A DNA stretch of 64,000 nucleotides from Rufibacter ruber (GTDB lineage Bacteria > Bacteroidota > Bacteroidia > Cytophagales > Hymenobacteraceae), in the NCBI RefSeq assembly GCF_001647275.1, contig NZ_LRMM01000012.1, forward strand, positions 1-64,000, read 5' to 3'. The notes under the pieces are model-generated. The model was not told the origin of the DNA and ran no database searches. It saw only the letters and a program-made list of their open reading frames with translations. Below are positions 17,489 through 25,649 of this stretch, piece after piece (the first letter of the stretch is position 1; the number at the start of each line of letters is the position of its first letter). A program made the translations under genes and the position numbers.

Positions 17489-18681
17489 GCGGCATGAAGA
17501 AATGGGCGCTGGTGCTGGCCCTCCTGTTTACCGTGTTTGTGGTGGTAGAATACTACCGCCCCAAGCCCGTTGAATGGGCCCAGACCTACGTTAACAAAGA
17601 CAAAATCCCATACGGCACCTACGTGCTGTACCAACTGCTGCCTGACCTGTTCCCCAGCCATGCGGTAGAGCAGGTGCGGCTACCAATCCTGAACCAGCTG
17701 GAGAACTACTGGGCCGCAGAAGAAGACAGCGCCGCGGGTACAGTCAACTACCTCTTCGTGAACGCGTCTTTCCAGGCAGACTCCCTTGACCTGGATGCGC
17801 TGCTTGGTTTTGTAGAGGCGGGAAACAACGTGTTCATTGGGTCCCATTATTTTGGGAAGCTGCAAGACACCCTGCATTTTAAAGTGGAGGCGTTTAGTGC
17901 GCAGAAGAAAGATTCATTGGGGCTGGTTTTTACGCACCCGCAGTTCAAAGACATACCCCCGGTGCTGTATGACTGGGAGAAGGTAGACGGTGTGCTGGAA
18001 CTGGGTTCGGCCGCCCAGGCCACCGTGCTGGGCAAGAACACAGAAGGCGGGGTCAACTATGTCCAGATGCCATTTGGGAAAGGGAACTTCTTCCTGAGCA
18101 CGGTGCCGCTGGCCTTTACCAACTACCACGTGATCACCAACCGGCAAAACCGGTACGCCGCCATGGCCTTGTCTCATCTGCCAGACCAGACCGTGTGGTG
18201 GGATGAGTACCAGAAGCAGGGGCCGGAGGGGGAGAGCTCCATTTTCAGAGTGCTGCTCAGCCATGACGCCCTCGCGTGGGCCTACTATGTGGCCTTGGGC
18301 GGGTTGCTGGTGTTCGTCTTCTTTGAAAGCAAACGCACCCAGCGCATCATCCCTGTCTGGGAAAAGCCCAGGAACACTACCCTGGAGTTTGTGCGGGTGG
18401 TGGGCAACCTCTACTTCAACCACGGGGACCACAAGGTGATTGCTGAGAAGAAGGTCAACTACTTTCTGGAGTACCTGCGGCTGCACTACCATGAAAGCAC
18501 CAGCGTGCTGGATGCGGAGTTTCAGGAGCGCATCAGCCACAAATCTGGGGTAGACGCCCAGGAGGTGAGCAAACTGTTTTACATCATTCAGGACGTGCGC
18601 ACCTATGAGACCGTGCAGGAAGTCACGCTGTGGCAACTCAACCAAAAACTGGAGAACTTTTACCGGCAGGCAAGCCGATAG
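17485..18681 (+). CDS. DUF4350 domain-containing membrane protein
   Basis: A 398-aa protein with an N-terminal membrane helix (about 7-23), an extracytoplasmic DUF4350 domain beginning YVNKDKIPYGTYVLYQLL, and a second helix near 270. A cytoplasmic C-terminal part of about 120 residues follows. The domain resembles the GATase-like fold of ABC-type membrane accessory proteins. The ATG overlaps the preceding stop by 4 bp; a second ATG at 17494 is possible. Confidence 0.82.
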   Translation: MSGMKKWALVLALLFTVFVVVEYYRPKPVEWAQTYVNKDKIPYGTYVLYQLLPDLFPSHAVEQVRLPILNQLENYWAAEEDSAAGTVNYLFVNASFQADSLDLDALLGFVEAGNNVFIGSHYFGKLQDTLHFKVEAFSAQKKDSLGLVFTHPQFKDIPPVLYDWEKVDGVLELGSAAQATVLGKNTEGGVNYVQMPFGKGNFFLSTVPLAFTNYHVITNRQNRYAAMALSHLPDQTVWWDEYQKQGPEGESSIFRVLLSHDALAWAYYVALGGLLVFVFFESKRTQRIIPVWEKPRNTTLEFVRVVGNLYFNHGDHKVIAEKKVNYFLEYLRLHYHESTSVLDAEFQERISHKSGVDAQEVSKLFYIIQDVRTYETVQEVTLWQLNQKLENFYRQASR

Positions 18682-18690
18682 CAAAAGAAT

Positions 18691-19707
18691 ATGAACGAGC
18701 TAGAAAAAGACGAAAACGGGGCCGGTGAAGCCGTGCTGGCCTTGGCGCCGAAGACTGATTTCTCTGCGCTGCAGGCCGCGGTGCAGCAGATCAAAGACGA
18801 ACTCAGAAAACGCATTGTAGGGCAGGAGCAACTGGTAGACCTGCTGCTGGTGGCCATTCTGGCCGATGGGCACGTGCTCATTGAAGGAGTGCCGGGTATT
18901 GCCAAGACCCTAACCGCCAAACTGCTGGCCCGCACCATTGATGTGGGGTTCAGCCGCATTCAGTTCACGCCAGACCTCATGCCCTCAGACGTGCTGGGCA
19001 CCTCTGTCTTTCACCCGGGCAGCGCCACGTTCCAGTTCAAGGAAGGGCCCATTTTCTCTAACATAGTGCTGATTGACGAGATCAACCGCGCCCCCGCCAA
19101 AACCCAGGCCTCATTGTTTGAGGTAATGGAGGAACAGCAGATCACCCATGACGGCGTGGAGTATGCCATGGGGGAGCCGTTTGTGGTGCTGGCCACCCAG
19201 AACCCCATTGAGCAGGAGGGAACCTACCGGCTGCCAGAGGCGCAGCTGGACCGCTTCATGTTCAAAATCCTGGTAGAGTACCCGTCACTGGAAGAGGAGG
19301 TGGCCATTCTGGGCATTCACCACCAGCGGCCCGCCGTGCAGCAGGAACTGGAGGAGGTGCAGCCGGTTTTGACCGCCCAGAATGTCATGGAGTTGAGGCA
19401 GCAGGTGCAGGGGGTGCATGTAGACGCCAAGGTGCTGGAGTACATTGCCCAGCTGGTAGTGCAGACCCGGGCGCATAAAGCCTTGTACCTGGGGGCCTCG
19501 CCCAGAGCCTCCCTGGCCCTGCTGACCAGTGCCAAAGCCTTGGCCGCCCTGCGCAACAGAGGGTTTGTAACCCCAGAAGACGTGCAGGAACTGGCGCCGG
19601 CGGTGCTCCGGCACCGGGTGCTGCTCACCCCTGAGAAGGAAATGGAAGGCGCCACGCCAGATGATGTCATCAAGCAGATCATCCAGAAAACTGAAGTTCC
19701 GCGGTAG
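18691..19707 (+). CDS. MoxR-family AAA+ ATPase
   Basis: A 338-aa cytoplasmic AAA+ chaperone-like ATPase. It has the MoxR Walker A GVPGIAKT near residue 69, Walker B NIVLIDEINRAPAKTQ near 125, sensor ATQNPIEQEGTYRLPEAQLD and a C-terminal lid. It lies 10 bp after the DUF4350 gene and upstream of a DUF58 gene, the classical MoxR partner. The pair probably assembles or activates an envelope complex; no VWA-domain (Bat-type) gene is in the window. Confidence 0.94.
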   Translation: MNELEKDENGAGEAVLALAPKTDFSALQAAVQQIKDELRKRIVGQEQLVDLLLVAILADGHVLIEGVPGIAKTLTAKLLARTIDVGFSRIQFTPDLMPSDVLGTSVFHPGSATFQFKEGPIFSNIVLIDEINRAPAKTQASLFEVMEEQQITHDGVEYAMGEPFVVLATQNPIEQEGTYRLPEAQLDRFMFKILVEYPSLEEEVAILGIHHQRPAVQQELEEVQPVLTAQNVMELRQQVQGVHVDAKVLEYIAQLVVQTRAHKALYLGASPRASLALLTSAKALAALRNRGFVTPEDVQELAPAVLRHRVLLTPEKEMEGATPDDVIKQIIQKTEVPR

Positions 19708-19731
19708 CGCGGAGTGCATTCTAGATGGAAG

Positions 19732-19773
19732 TGCGTTTCTGGCCTGTTTTCAGAAAAACAGGCCAGAAACGCA
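19732..19773. repeat. Intergenic palindrome, CTGGCCTG variant
   Basis: TGCGTTTCTGGCCTG, T/A loop, CAGGCCAGAAACGCA. It sits in the 106-bp gap between moxR and the DUF58 gene, inside an apparent operon. Confidence 0.9.
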
Positions 19774-19813
19774 AATATGACACCTTTCAGACACGCCAAC
19801 TCACGTACCCTGC

Positions 19814-21148
19814 ATGATTGCTTTTCTGCGTAGCCTGTATTTCGCCCGTTTCTTTTTCATGGCGGTCTCTGCGGTGGCGGGGCTGTTTGTGCTGGCTTTT
19901 TTCTTTCCGGCGGTGCTGTTCCTGGTGAAGATCCTGTGCGGCGTGCTGGGCCTGTGTGTGCTGGTAGATCTGGCGTCTGTCTTCCAGCTGAAGCACGGCG
20001 TAGAGGCCAGCCGAAGCCTGCAGGAAAAGCTCTCTAACGGGAGCGAGAATCCGGTATTTGTGTATGTGGAGAACCGCTACCCGTTTGCCATCAGCGCCCA
20101 GGTGATAGAAGAGCTCCCGTTCCAGTTCCAGAAGCGCGATGCCAGTTTTAAGGTGAAAGTGCCCCAAGGCGAAACCCATGTGATTGAATACCTGCTGCGG
20201 CCGGTGGCCAGGGGCCTGTACTCCTTTGGGGTGGTGAATGTGCTGGTAAACGGTCCGCTGGGGCTGGTGAGAAAACGCTACCGGTGTGGGCAGGGGCAGC
20301 AGGTGCCGGTGTACCCGTCTTTCATTCAGATGCGGCAGTATGAGCTGTTGGCGGCCAGCCAGCAACTCTCGGCCATGGGCATCAAGCGCCTTCGGCAGGT
20401 GGGCCACAGCGCCGAGTTTGAGCAGATAAGGCCGTACGTGGCGGGAGACGACCAGCGCACCATCAACTGGAAGGCATCTGCCCGCAAGGCCGAACTGATG
20501 GTGAACCATTACCAGGACGAGAAGTCGCAGCAGGTGTACTGCGTGCTAGACAAAGGCCGCGTGATGGAGATGCCGTTTCAGGGGTTGAGCCTGCTGGACT
20601 ATGCCATCAACGCCGCACTGGTGCTGTCTAATGTGGCGCTGCGCAAAGAAGACAAAGCCGGCATTATCACGTTTGCAGATAAGACGGGTTCTGTGCTGCC
20701 CGCAGAGCGGCGGTCTTCTCAGTTACAGAAGATCCTGGAGCTGCTGTACAACCAGCAGACCCGGTTTCAGGAGTCAGATTTTGAGCGGCTGTACGTAACG
20801 GTGCGGGCCAAGGTCAAGCAGCGCAGCCTGCTGCTGCTGTTTACCAACTTTGAAACCCTGAACGGGGCCAAACGCCAGCTGCCGTACCTGCGCAAACTGG
20901 CCAAGCACCACCTGCTGCTGGTGGTCTTCTTTGAAAACACAGAGACCAAAGAACTGCTGGACCAACCCGCTAACAGCCTGGAGGAGATCTACCTCAAAGC
21001 CATAGCCGAAAAGTTTGCCTATGAGAAGCGGCAGATCGTGAAGGAGTTCAGCCTGCACGGCATCCATTCCATTCTAACCCCGCCAGAAAAGCTCACCGTG
21101 AACGCCATCAACAAATACCTGGAGTTCAAGGCCCGCGGGTTGATGTAA
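19814..21148 (+). CDS. DUF58 domain-containing protein
   Basis: A 444-aa protein with two hydrophobic segments (about 11-55) and a long cytoplasmic part. The DUF58 signature YVAGDDQRTINWKASA is near residue 215, followed by a VWA-like fold (VYCVLDKGRVMEM). It is the usual partner of MoxR ATPases and is last in the SpoIIM-DUF58 series. Its stop is followed by a perfect palindrome. Confidence 0.9.
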   Translation: MIAFLRSLYFARFFFMAVSAVAGLFVLAFFFPAVLFLVKILCGVLGLCVLVDLASVFQLKHGVEASRSLQEKLSNGSENPVFVYVENRYPFAISAQVIEELPFQFQKRDASFKVKVPQGETHVIEYLLRPVARGLYSFGVVNVLVNGPLGLVRKRYRCGQGQQVPVYPSFIQMRQYELLAASQQLSAMGIKRLRQVGHSAEFEQIRPYVAGDDQRTINWKASARKAELMVNHYQDEKSQQVYCVLDKGRVMEMPFQGLSLLDYAINAALVLSNVALRKEDKAGIITFADKTGSVLPAERRSSQLQKILELLYNQQTRFQESDFERLYVTVRAKVKQRSLLLLFTNFETLNGAKRQLPYLRKLAKHHLLLVVFFENTETKELLDQPANSLEEIYLKAIAEKFAYEKRQIVKEFSLHGIHSILTPPEKLTVNAINKYLEFKARGLM

Positions 21149-21170
21149 GAAGGTTTTCTGGGGAGGTGAC

Positions 21171-21216
21171 GTCCTGTTTTGGGGCTGTTTTTAGGAAAAC
21201 AGCCCCAAAACAGGAC
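21171..21216. repeat. Intergenic palindrome, GGGGCTG variant
   Basis: GTCCTGTTTTGGGGCTG and its exact complement around a short T/A loop, 46 bp in all. It lies 22 bp after the DUF58 stop. The 470-bp gap 21149-21618 also holds a MITE fragment and a degenerate palindrome; I see no convincing gene. Confidence 0.92.
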
Positions 21217-21440
21217 GCGCGGCCCTTTCTAGCTTCTGCTCCGGCCCCGCTGCCGTGGCTAACAAAGGTGCGTGGTTCTCAGTATTGCGCGTTGGTGCCC
21301 TTTCCTGCTGGCGCCTGTGAGTGTCTGCGGCCCTTAAGAGCCTGGTTGCCTGGTTCTTTTACGCAGCAAAACACCCTGAAAAGAACCTGCGGTTGCACTG
21401 GTCTGGCCCCGTGGCGCTGCTGTGCGGCCCAAAAGACGGC

Positions 21441-21495
21441 TTGCGCAGATTTTTCTCGCACTTTGCAGCGTCAGATCAAAATTTAAACAGGCTCT
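21441..21495. repeat. Fragment of the AAAATTTAAAC/TTTACA MITE-like element
   Basis: The end TCAAAATTTAAACAGGCTCTGA and preceding bases resemble the right end of the elements at 23564-23719 and 28603-28768. The left part is too diverged to delimit. Confidence 0.4.
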
Positions 21496-21504
21496 GAGGG
21501 GGTT

Positions 21505-21550
21505 CTTCTGTTTCTGGCCTGTTTTTCAGAAAACAAAGCCAAAACAAAAG
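21505..21550. repeat. Degenerate intergenic palindrome
   Basis: The left arm CTGTTTCTGGCCTG and loop are intact, but the right arm reads AAACAAAGCCAAAACA and pairs poorly. Probably a decaying copy. Confidence 0.6.
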
Positions 21551-21618
21551 CTGTTTCTCTCGTATGCAGTAGGTATTTCTACTATGCCGCTCTGTCTATT
21601 ACCAGCATTTTAACCGCC

Positions 21619-22923
21619 ATGGATGTATACCTGATAATCTTTGTGGTGATTGGGGCTTCGGCCCTGGCCATGGCGTGGCTGCCTGCCTGGTTCAAAGAGA
21701 AGCCGTTCTCGTATGCCATGCTGTTTGTGGTGATCGGGTTTCTGCTGTACAAGCTGCCGCTGGGGCTCCCAGAGCCTGACCCGCTGCGGGAGAATGAACT
21801 GGCGCTGCGGCTTTCTGAGCTGTGCGTCATCATCACGCTGATGGGCACAGGCATCAAGATCAACCGGCGGTTCTCTTTTTTCAGCTGGCAGGTGCCCCTG
21901 CGGCTGGTGAGCTGGACCATGCTCCTGTCTATTGGCGTACTGGCCTGGATGGCCTGGCAGTTCCTGGGGTTCCCGGTGGCCTCAGCCGTGCTGCTGGCGG
22001 CGGCCATGGCGCCCACAGACCCGGTGCTGGCCTCAGATGTGCAGGTGGGGCCGCCCAGTGAAGAGGTAGAAGATGCGCCCCGGTTCGCGCTCACGGCAGA
22101 GGCCGGCCTCAATGACGGCATGGCGTTCCCGTTCACGTGGCTGGCCATTGCACTGGCCACCAAAGGGCTGGCTCCCGAAAACTGGTTCACCCATTGGCTC
22201 ACGTATGATTTGCTGTACCGTATAGCCGTGGGCGTAGGCATAGGGTTTCTGCTGGGCAGGTTGCTGTCTTACGTGCTGTTCAAGCTCCCTAAGAAGGCCC
22301 ACTTCCCAATGACCGAAGACGGCTTCGTGGCCATTGCCGCCACGCTGCTGGTCTACGGGCTCACTGAAATGATGCACGGGTACGGGTTTATTGCGGTCTT
22401 TGTCACTGGCCTTACCCTAAAGCACGTAGAGAAAAACCATGAATACCACCGCGAACTGCATGATTTCACTGACCAGATTGAGCGCATTCTGCTGGTGGTG
22501 GTGCTGATCCTGGTGGGCGGAAGCGTGAGCAGGGGGTTGTTAGATGATCTTACGTGGCAGGGGGTTCTGGTGAGTCTGGCGTTTGTGCTGGTGGTTCGGC
22601 CGCTGGCCGGCTTCATTGGCCTGCTGGGCGTACCGGTGAAGCTACGGGAGAAGTGGGCCATCAGCTTCTTTGGGATCAGGGGCATTGGCTCTGTGTTCTA
22701 CCTCACGTTTGGGCTGAGCAAGGCGGCTTTTATGAACCCGGGTGAAATCTGGGCGGTGGCGGGGTTTACCATCCTGCTCTCTATTTTCCTGCACGGGGTC
22801 ACCGCCACTCCCGTAATGCAGTACCTGGACAAAGTGCGGAGGCCCGGTGATTTCATTGACCCTGAACAGGCGCTGGAAGATGGGGAGTTGGGGCCGGGGC
22901 AACAAGGAGAACCGAAAGAATAA
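21619..22923 (+). CDS. Cation:proton antiporter, CPA1 (NhaP-like) family
   Basis: A 434-aa inner-membrane protein with about 12 hydrophobic segments. The family ion-site motif APTDPVLASD is near residue 133 and AEAGLNDGMAFP near 160. A late helix contains GIRGIGSVFYL. It exchanges sodium or potassium for protons. The last 35 residues are acidic and soluble. It lies 7 bp upstream of alkB, so the two may be co-transcribed. Confidence 0.9.
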   Translation: MDVYLIIFVVIGASALAMAWLPAWFKEKPFSYAMLFVVIGFLLYKLPLGLPEPDPLRENELALRLSELCVIITLMGTGIKINRRFSFFSWQVPLRLVSWTMLLSIGVLAWMAWQFLGFPVASAVLLAAAMAPTDPVLASDVQVGPPSEEVEDAPRFALTAEAGLNDGMAFPFTWLAIALATKGLAPENWFTHWLTYDLLYRIAVGVGIGFLLGRLLSYVLFKLPKKAHFPMTEDGFVAIAATLLVYGLTEMMHGYGFIAVFVTGLTLKHVEKNHEYHRELHDFTDQIERILLVVVLILVGGSVSRGLLDDLTWQGVLVSLAFVLVVRPLAGFIGLLGVPVKLREKWAISFFGIRGIGSVFYLTFGLSKAAFMNPGEIWAVAGFTILLSIFLHGVTATPVMQYLDKVRRPGDFIDPEQALEDGELGPGQQGEPKE

Positions 22924-22930
22924 CCAGAAA

Positions 22931-23548
22931 ATGCCGTCGCTCGCAAAATACTTCAGGGAACAGAACCGGCCGTATCTGCTGCCAATGCCAGAGGCGGAGG
23001 TGTACCTGGTCTCTGAGTTCATTCCGCCGGGTGAAGAGCCCGCCTTGCGGCAGGCCCTGCAAGAGCAGGTGGCGTGGCGGCAGGAGCAGATCACCCTGTT
23101 TGGGAGAAAGATAGACCAGCCCCGCCTTACCGCCTGGTACGCAGACCCGGGCAAAGCCTATACCTACTCCGGCCTCACGTGGCAGCCGTTGCCATGGCTC
23201 CCGGTGCTGTCCCGGTTGCGGGAGCGGCTTCAACTTTTCACCGGGGTGCCCTTCAACAGCGTGCTGCTCAACCTGTACCGCCACGGCCAGGACAGCATGG
23301 GCTGGCACAGTGATGATGAGCCTGAGCTGGGGCAGAACCCAGTCATTGCCTCTGTCAGTGTGGGGGCTGAGCGGGTGTTTTCGTTCAGGCATAAAAAGGA
23401 GAAAAAGCTGAAGCAGCAGGTCTTGTTGCCCTCTGGCAGCCTTTTGCTCATGGCCGGGGCTACGCAGCACCACTGGCAGCACCAGCTGGCTAAAACCGCC
23501 CGCGTGGCAGAGCCAAGAATCAACCTTACCTTCAGGTACATTGCCTGA
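22931..23548 (+). CDS. alkB: AlkB-like 2-oxoglutarate/Fe(II) dioxygenase
   Basis: A 205-aa enzyme of the DNA/RNA alkylation-repair family. The start at 22931 follows the antiporter stop by 7 bp; the frame is open further upstream, but that part overlaps the antiporter and looks unlike the family. Fe ligands are H126 and D128 (WHSDDEPELG) and H184 (HHWQHQL). The 2-oxoglutarate arginines are R196 and R202 in PRINLTFR. It is shorter than E. coli AlkB and closer in pattern to ABH2/ABH3. Confidence 0.92.
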   Translation: MPSLAKYFREQNRPYLLPMPEAEVYLVSEFIPPGEEPALRQALQEQVAWRQEQITLFGRKIDQPRLTAWYADPGKAYTYSGLTWQPLPWLPVLSRLRERLQLFTGVPFNSVLLNLYRHGQDSMGWHSDDEPELGQNPVIASVSVGAERVFSFRHKKEKKLKQQVLLPSGSLLLMAGATQHHWQHQLAKTARVAEPRINLTFRYIA

Positions 23549-23563
23549 GGCTGCTTAAAGCAT

Positions 23564-23719
23564 GTTCTAAGTTGCTTTTTTTTGCGCTGCCAACGGGCAT
23601 CAAAAGACGTGATATCGCCTTTCCCTCGTACCCTGGCGCTGCCAAATGCTCAAAAAAGCTTCGTCAGAACCTTTCGCTCCCACTTTTCGCCAGCAGAACT
23701 AAAATTTAAACCAGTTCCA
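23564..23719. repeat. MITE-like element, copy A
   Basis: About 155 bp alignable with the reverse complement of 28603-28768. Shared blocks are TTTGCGCTGCCAACGGGC, AGAACCTTTCGCTCCC, and a TTTGC or AAATTTAAAC end. No coding capacity. It lies in the 630-bp gap 23549-24178, which also holds a palindrome and a small ORF. Confidence 0.65.
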
Positions 23720-23733
23720 ACGGGCATGAGTGC

Positions 23734-23769
23734 GTTTCTGGCCTGTTTTTCAGAAAACAGGCCAGAAAC
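23734..23769. repeat. Intergenic palindrome, CTGGCCTG variant
   Basis: GTTTCTGGCCTG, loop TTTTTCAGAAAA, CAGGCCAGAAAC: perfectly paired 36 bp, next to MITE-like copy A. Confidence 0.88.
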
Positions 23770-23857
23770 AGACAAGTAAAGGCAGGAGAAATTTATGCCA
23801 GGCAGAAACCCCTTTTTCAGGCAAACAAACGTATAGAAGCTTCTAAGGCTTAGAAGT

Positions 23858-23995
23858 ATGCTACGTCAGTATTTGAATCGTATAATGTGTAGGGCCATGG
23901 GCACCCGGCAGCAGTACTCCCAGTCTGACATGCTGCTGTTCTTCTGCATCCTGTTCATTGGGTGCTATCTGCTGGCGCTGGCGCTCATGCTCTAA
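23858..23995 (+). CDS. Small single-pass membrane protein (45 aa)
   Basis: An ATG-initiated frame of 45 codons. Residues 1-24 are polar and basic (MLRQYLNRIMCRAMG), and the rest is one hydrophobic helix (LLFFCILFIGCYLLALALML) ending at the stop. The codons look normal and no longer gene overlaps it. I recognise no family. It could be a real small membrane peptide or a chance frame; expression is unknown. Confidence 0.45.
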   Translation: MLRQYLNRIMCRAMGTRQQYSQSDMLLFFCILFIGCYLLALALML

Positions 23996-24178
23996 TTACC
24001 GGCTAAGGCTTCTTTGCCTAAACAGCCTTTCTTTTTTCTCCCCAGGCCACTTTCAGTGCTGATGGGTGCGCGCGTTGTGGTTAATTTCAGGAAAATTGCC
24101 CAAGTTTACCCGTTCTTACCGTAGAAGGCAGTAATTGGCTATACATTCTGCGCCTGCGGCGGAAAAACACCACAAACT

Positions 24179-25531
24179 ATGGAGAAAGACTCCCAACTCA
24201 GCGTCATGGGCGGCGGACTGGTAGGTTGCCTACTGAGCCTGTACCTGGCAAGGCAAGGTTATTCTGTTGATGTGTATGAGCGGCGGCCAGACCTGCGGCG
24301 GGCTGAACTGGCGGGCGGGCGCTCCATTAACCTGGCCCTGAGTGACCGCGGCTGGCGGGCCCTGCAGAACATAGGCATTGCCCAAGACATCAAAAAAGTG
24401 GCCATCCCCATGTACCGCCGCGTCATGCATGATTTGCAGGGCAATCTCTCTTACCAGCCGTACGGGCAGGAGGGGCAGGCCATTTATTCGGTCTCCAGAA
24501 ACGGCTTGAACCAGGCGTTGCTAGACCTGGCGGAAGCCCAGCCCAACATTTCGCTCCACTTTCAGCAGCAGGTGCTTGACGTAGAAGTAGCCACCAATAA
24601 GATTACCCTAGCAGATGTTGCCTCCGGTGAACAGTACCAGATCACCCCAGACGTGATTTTTGCCGCAGACGGGGCCTACAGCATGGTGCGGCTTTCGCTC
24701 ATGAAGACAGACCGGTTCAACTATGAGCAGAGCTACCTGAACTACGGGTACAAAGAATTGACCATTCCGCCGGGGGCGGAGGGGGCGTGGCAGCTGGAGA
24801 AGAATGCGCTGCACATCTGGCCGCGCGGGCAGTACATGATGATAGCCCTGCCCAACCTGGACGGCACCTTCACCTGCACCCTGTTTTTCCCCTTTGAGGG
24901 AGAGCCGTCTTTTGAGGCCCTGCAGACACCTGGGCAGGTGCAGGCGTTCTTTGAGAAAACGTTTCCAGACGCGGCGGCGCTCATGCCAGACCTTACCCAG
25001 GAATATTTTGAGAACCCCACCGGCTCGCTGGTCACCGTGAAATGTTTCCCGTGGAGCCATGAAGGCAAGATTCTGCTGGTAGGTGATGCGGCGCATGCCA
25101 TAGTGCCCTTCTACGGGCAGGGCATGAACGCCGGGTTTGAAGACTGCAGCGTGTTGAGCAGCCTGCTGGAGCAGCACCCCGGTGACTGGGAAAGCATTTT
25201 TAAAACGTTCCAGGAAGCCAGAAAACCCAACACAGACGCCATTGCTGACCTGGCGGTGTACAACTTTATTGAGATGCGGGACAAAGTGGCCGACCCCCGG
25301 TTCCTGCTCCAGAAGAAGATAGAGGCTAAAATCACGGCGCAATACCCAGACAGCTGGCTTCCCTTGTATTCTATGGTCACCTTTTCGCCAGATTTACCGT
25401 ATGCCGAGGCACTAGCCAACGGAAGGCGTCAGGATGAGATCATGCGCCACCTCATGGACCACATCCAGACAGAAGAAGACTATTCTAAACCAGCAGTGCA
25501 AGCCTATCTGCAAAACCATCTTGGCAAATAA
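24179..25531 (+). CDS. kmo: Kynurenine 3-monooxygenase
   Basis: A 450-aa FAD-dependent aromatic hydroxylase that converts kynurenine to 3-hydroxykynurenine in tryptophan breakdown or NAD synthesis. The Rossmann start is VMGGGLVGCLL, followed by GGRSINLALSDRGW, which is diagnostic for this enzyme. The second FAD motif is GDAAHAIVPFYGQGMNAGF near 300. Length matches the family. No other kynurenine-pathway gene is in the window, so partners must lie elsewhere. Confidence 0.93.
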   Translation: MEKDSQLSVMGGGLVGCLLSLYLARQGYSVDVYERRPDLRRAELAGGRSINLALSDRGWRALQNIGIAQDIKKVAIPMYRRVMHDLQGNLSYQPYGQEGQAIYSVSRNGLNQALLDLAEAQPNISLHFQQQVLDVEVATNKITLADVASGEQYQITPDVIFAADGAYSMVRLSLMKTDRFNYEQSYLNYGYKELTIPPGAEGAWQLEKNALHIWPRGQYMMIALPNLDGTFTCTLFFPFEGEPSFEALQTPGQVQAFFEKTFPDAAALMPDLTQEYFENPTGSLVTVKCFPWSHEGKILLVGDAAHAIVPFYGQGMNAGFEDCSVLSSLLEQHPGDWESIFKTFQEARKPNTDAIADLAVYNFIEMRDKVADPRFLLQKKIEAKITAQYPDSWLPLYSMVTFSPDLPYAEALANGRRQDEIMRHLMDHIQTEEDYSKPAVQAYLQNHLGK

Positions 25532-25538
25532 TTGAATA

Positions 25539-25575
25539 CGTTTTTGGCCTGTTTTTCTTAAAACGGCCAAAAACG
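25539..25575. repeat. Intergenic palindrome, TGGCCTG variant
   Basis: CGTTTTTGGCC, loop TGTTTTTCTTAAAAC, GGCCAAAAACG. It starts 8 bp after the kmo stop. Confidence 0.82.
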
Positions 25576-25649
25576 CCAACGAACAACAATACATAACCAG
25601 ACTGTAAAAAGCAGCAGCGCCCGGCAATGGGCCAATTTGACAGAGCTTC

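Noticed and set aside
21166-21486. 106-codon open frame after the DUF58 gene
   Set aside because: It begins inside a perfect palindrome and ends in a MITE fragment. Cysteine- and tryptophan-rich composition looks non-coding.
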